Shown here in pieces: positions 4,551-5,684 of a stretch of 5,684 bases of DNA. Origin of the DNA: an uncultured Faecalibacterium sp. (lineage in GTDB: Bacteria > Bacillota > Clostridia > Oscillospirales > Ruminococcaceae); contig CABQHF010000139.1 of the NCBI GenBank assembly GCA_902463905.1, positions 1 to 5,684 of the forward strand, in the 5' to 3' direction. Made by a program: the position numbers and the translations under genes. Below the pieces are notes generated by a model. The model was given only the letters and a program-made list of their open reading frames with translations, made no database searches and was not told the origin of the DNA. Positions within the stretch are counted from its first letter, which is position 1, and each line of letters starts with the position of its first letter.

Positions 4551-5684
4551 TCATTCCGTTGCTTCCGGGGCATCCTGCTCCGGTGCAGGGTCCTGCTCCG
4601 GCTGCTGACCGGTCGGCTGTTCTGCCGTCTCAGCCTGCTCGGCATGCTCTGCGGTCTCTGCCTTCTCGGCGGTCTCCACAGGCTGGGCGGGCTGCACGGT
4701 CTGCTCCGGCTGCTTGGCATCCGGGTCCTCCCGCGGGGGCAGGGTGCCGCCGGCCATGATGGTATTGAACTCCTGTTCGTTGAGTTTTTCGCGCTCCATC
4801 AGGGCCTTGGCCAGTGCATGCAGCTGGTCGATGTGCTCGGTCAGGGTGCGGCGGCAGTTCTCATAGGCCTCGTCGATGATGTCCCGCATCTCGCCGTCGA
4901 TCTCGGCTGCGGTGGTCTCGCTGTAGCCCTTGCCCTGGCCCAGATCACGGCCCAGGAAAGTCTCCTCCTGCGAGGTGCCATAGACCACAGGGCCCAGGCG
5001 CTCCGAGAAGCCGTAGCGGGTGATCATCTGGCGGGCGATGTTGGTAGCCTGCTGCAGATCGTTGGAGGCACCGGTGGAGATGTCATCCAGGATCAGCTGC
5101 TCGGCCACGCGGCCGCCCAGGCTGGACACGATGTCCTCGAACATCTCGCCCTTGGTCACATAGCTGCGATCCTTTTCGGGCAGGTACATGGTGTAGCCGC
5201 CGGCCTGACCGCGGGGGATGATGGTGATCTCATGCACGCGGGGGTGGTGCTTGCAGTAGAAGCCCGCCACGGCATGGCCTGCCTCGTGGTAGGCGGTAAG
5301 CTTCTTTTCTTCCGGGGTGACCACACGGCTCTTCTTTTCCGGGCCGGCCATCACCTTCATGGAAGCCTCTTCGATGTCCTCCATGGTAATGGCCTTGCGG
5401 CTGCGGCGGGCTGCCAGCAGGGCAGCCTCGTTGACCAGGTTCTCCAGGTCGGCACCGGCAAAACCGGCGGTGCGCTGGGCGATGACCTTCAGCGACACAT
5501 CCGGAGCCAGCGGCTTATTCTTGGTGTGCACCTTCAGGATCTCTTCGCGGCCCTTGACGTCCGGCAGGCCCACAAAGACCTGACGGTCAAAACGGCCGGG
5601 ACGCAGCAGCGCCTTGTCCAGAATGTCGGCACGGTTGGTGGCAGCCATCACGATGATGCCGTCGTTGGCCTCAAAGCCGTCCAT
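4551..5684 (-). CDS. ftsH: ATP-dependent zinc metalloprotease FtsH, C-terminal part, cut by window edge
   Basis: FtsH is a hexameric membrane AAA+ protease that degrades misfolded membrane proteins and short-lived regulators. The 377 residues present begin inside the AAA+ module (MDGFEANDGI is internal, not a start); the membrane segments and Walker A/B lie beyond the right edge. Visible here are the second region of homology with arginine fingers R28 and R31 in LLRPGRFDR, the AAA+ lid (about 50-105), and the M41 protease domain with HEAGH at 133-137 (zinc ligands H133 and H137, catalytic E134). The third ligand is D209 in STGASNDL. All catalytic residues are intact. From about residue 322 an unusual Q/E/A/P-rich acidic tail of some 55 residues follows, containing six tandem x-A-E triplets. 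The next gene starts 21 bases downstream. Confidence 0.97.
   Translation of the reverse strand: MDGFEANDGIIVMAATNRADILDKALLRPGRFDRQVFVGLPDVKGREEILKVHTKNKPLAPDVSLKVIAQRTAGFAGADLENLVNEAALLAARRSRKAITMEDIEEASMKVMAGPEKKSRVVTPEEKKLTAYHEAGHAVAGFYCKHHPRVHEITIIPRGQAGGYTMYLPEKDRSYVTKGEMFEDIVSSLGGRVAEQLILDDISTGASNDLQQATNIARQMITRYGFSERLGPVVYGTSQEETFLGRDLGQGKGYSETTAAEIDGEMRDIIDEAYENCRRTLTEHIDQLHALAKALMEREKLNEQEFNTIMAGGTLPPREDPDAKQPEQTVQPAQPVETAEKAETAEHAEQAETAEQPTGQQPEQDPAPEQDAPEATE
4620..4673 (-). repeat. Six-copy 9-base coding repeat (x-A-E) in the FtsH tail
   Basis: Fragment residues 338-355 are six uninterrupted triplets ending in Ala-Glu, with first residues T, K, T, H, Q, T. They are encoded by six 9-base units of the form NNN-GCN-GAR. 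Third-base and first-codon differences show the copies are diverged, not freshly duplicated. The repeat lies in the disordered tail and leaves the protease domain untouched. Confidence 0.85.

Overview
The window is a GC-rich stretch of a Gram-positive (Clostridia) chromosome. Strong AGGAGG-type ribosome binding sites, short operons, a CcpA-type cre site and the style of the proteins suggest a Faecalibacterium/Gemmiger-like Oscillospirales gut bacterium. That assignment is inferred from gene content and style, not from any marker search. No IS element, CRISPR array, phage gene or integration scar is visible.

Layout, left to right. (1) 1-203, minus strand: the N-terminal third of UMP kinase (pyrH), running off the left edge, with its own promoter and a small leader hairpin. 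(2) 398-472, plus strand: a complete tRNA-Gly(TCC) with encoded CCA and a near-consensus sigma-A promoter. It diverges from pyrH and is followed by a strong intrinsic terminator. (3) 595-2450, minus strand: a two-gene operon of a LacI-family regulator and a Cof-type HAD phosphatase. The two genes overlap by ATGA, and a perfect cre/LacI-type operator lies on the predicted transcription start. (4) 2656-5684, minus strand: a run of three membrane-linked genes. It starts with the C-terminal half of FtsH (running off the right edge). Next comes an uncharacterised protein with a Cys4 zinc ribbon, four repeated T-R-V motifs and a C-terminal membrane anchor. Last is an uncharacterised protein with an RNxxxH (HEPN-like) motif, a very basic linker and its own C-terminal membrane anchor.

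How it fits together. The left part is housekeeping (nucleotide synthesis, translation). The middle is a local sugar-type regulator with a phosphatase, probably autoregulated or under carbon catabolite control. The right part is the most unusual: two tail-anchored proteins of unknown function directly downstream of the membrane protease FtsH. One looks like a phospho-threonine scaffold and the other like a possible membrane-tethered RNase or RNA-binding protein. These roles are inferences from motifs seen by eye; no homology search or structure prediction was run.
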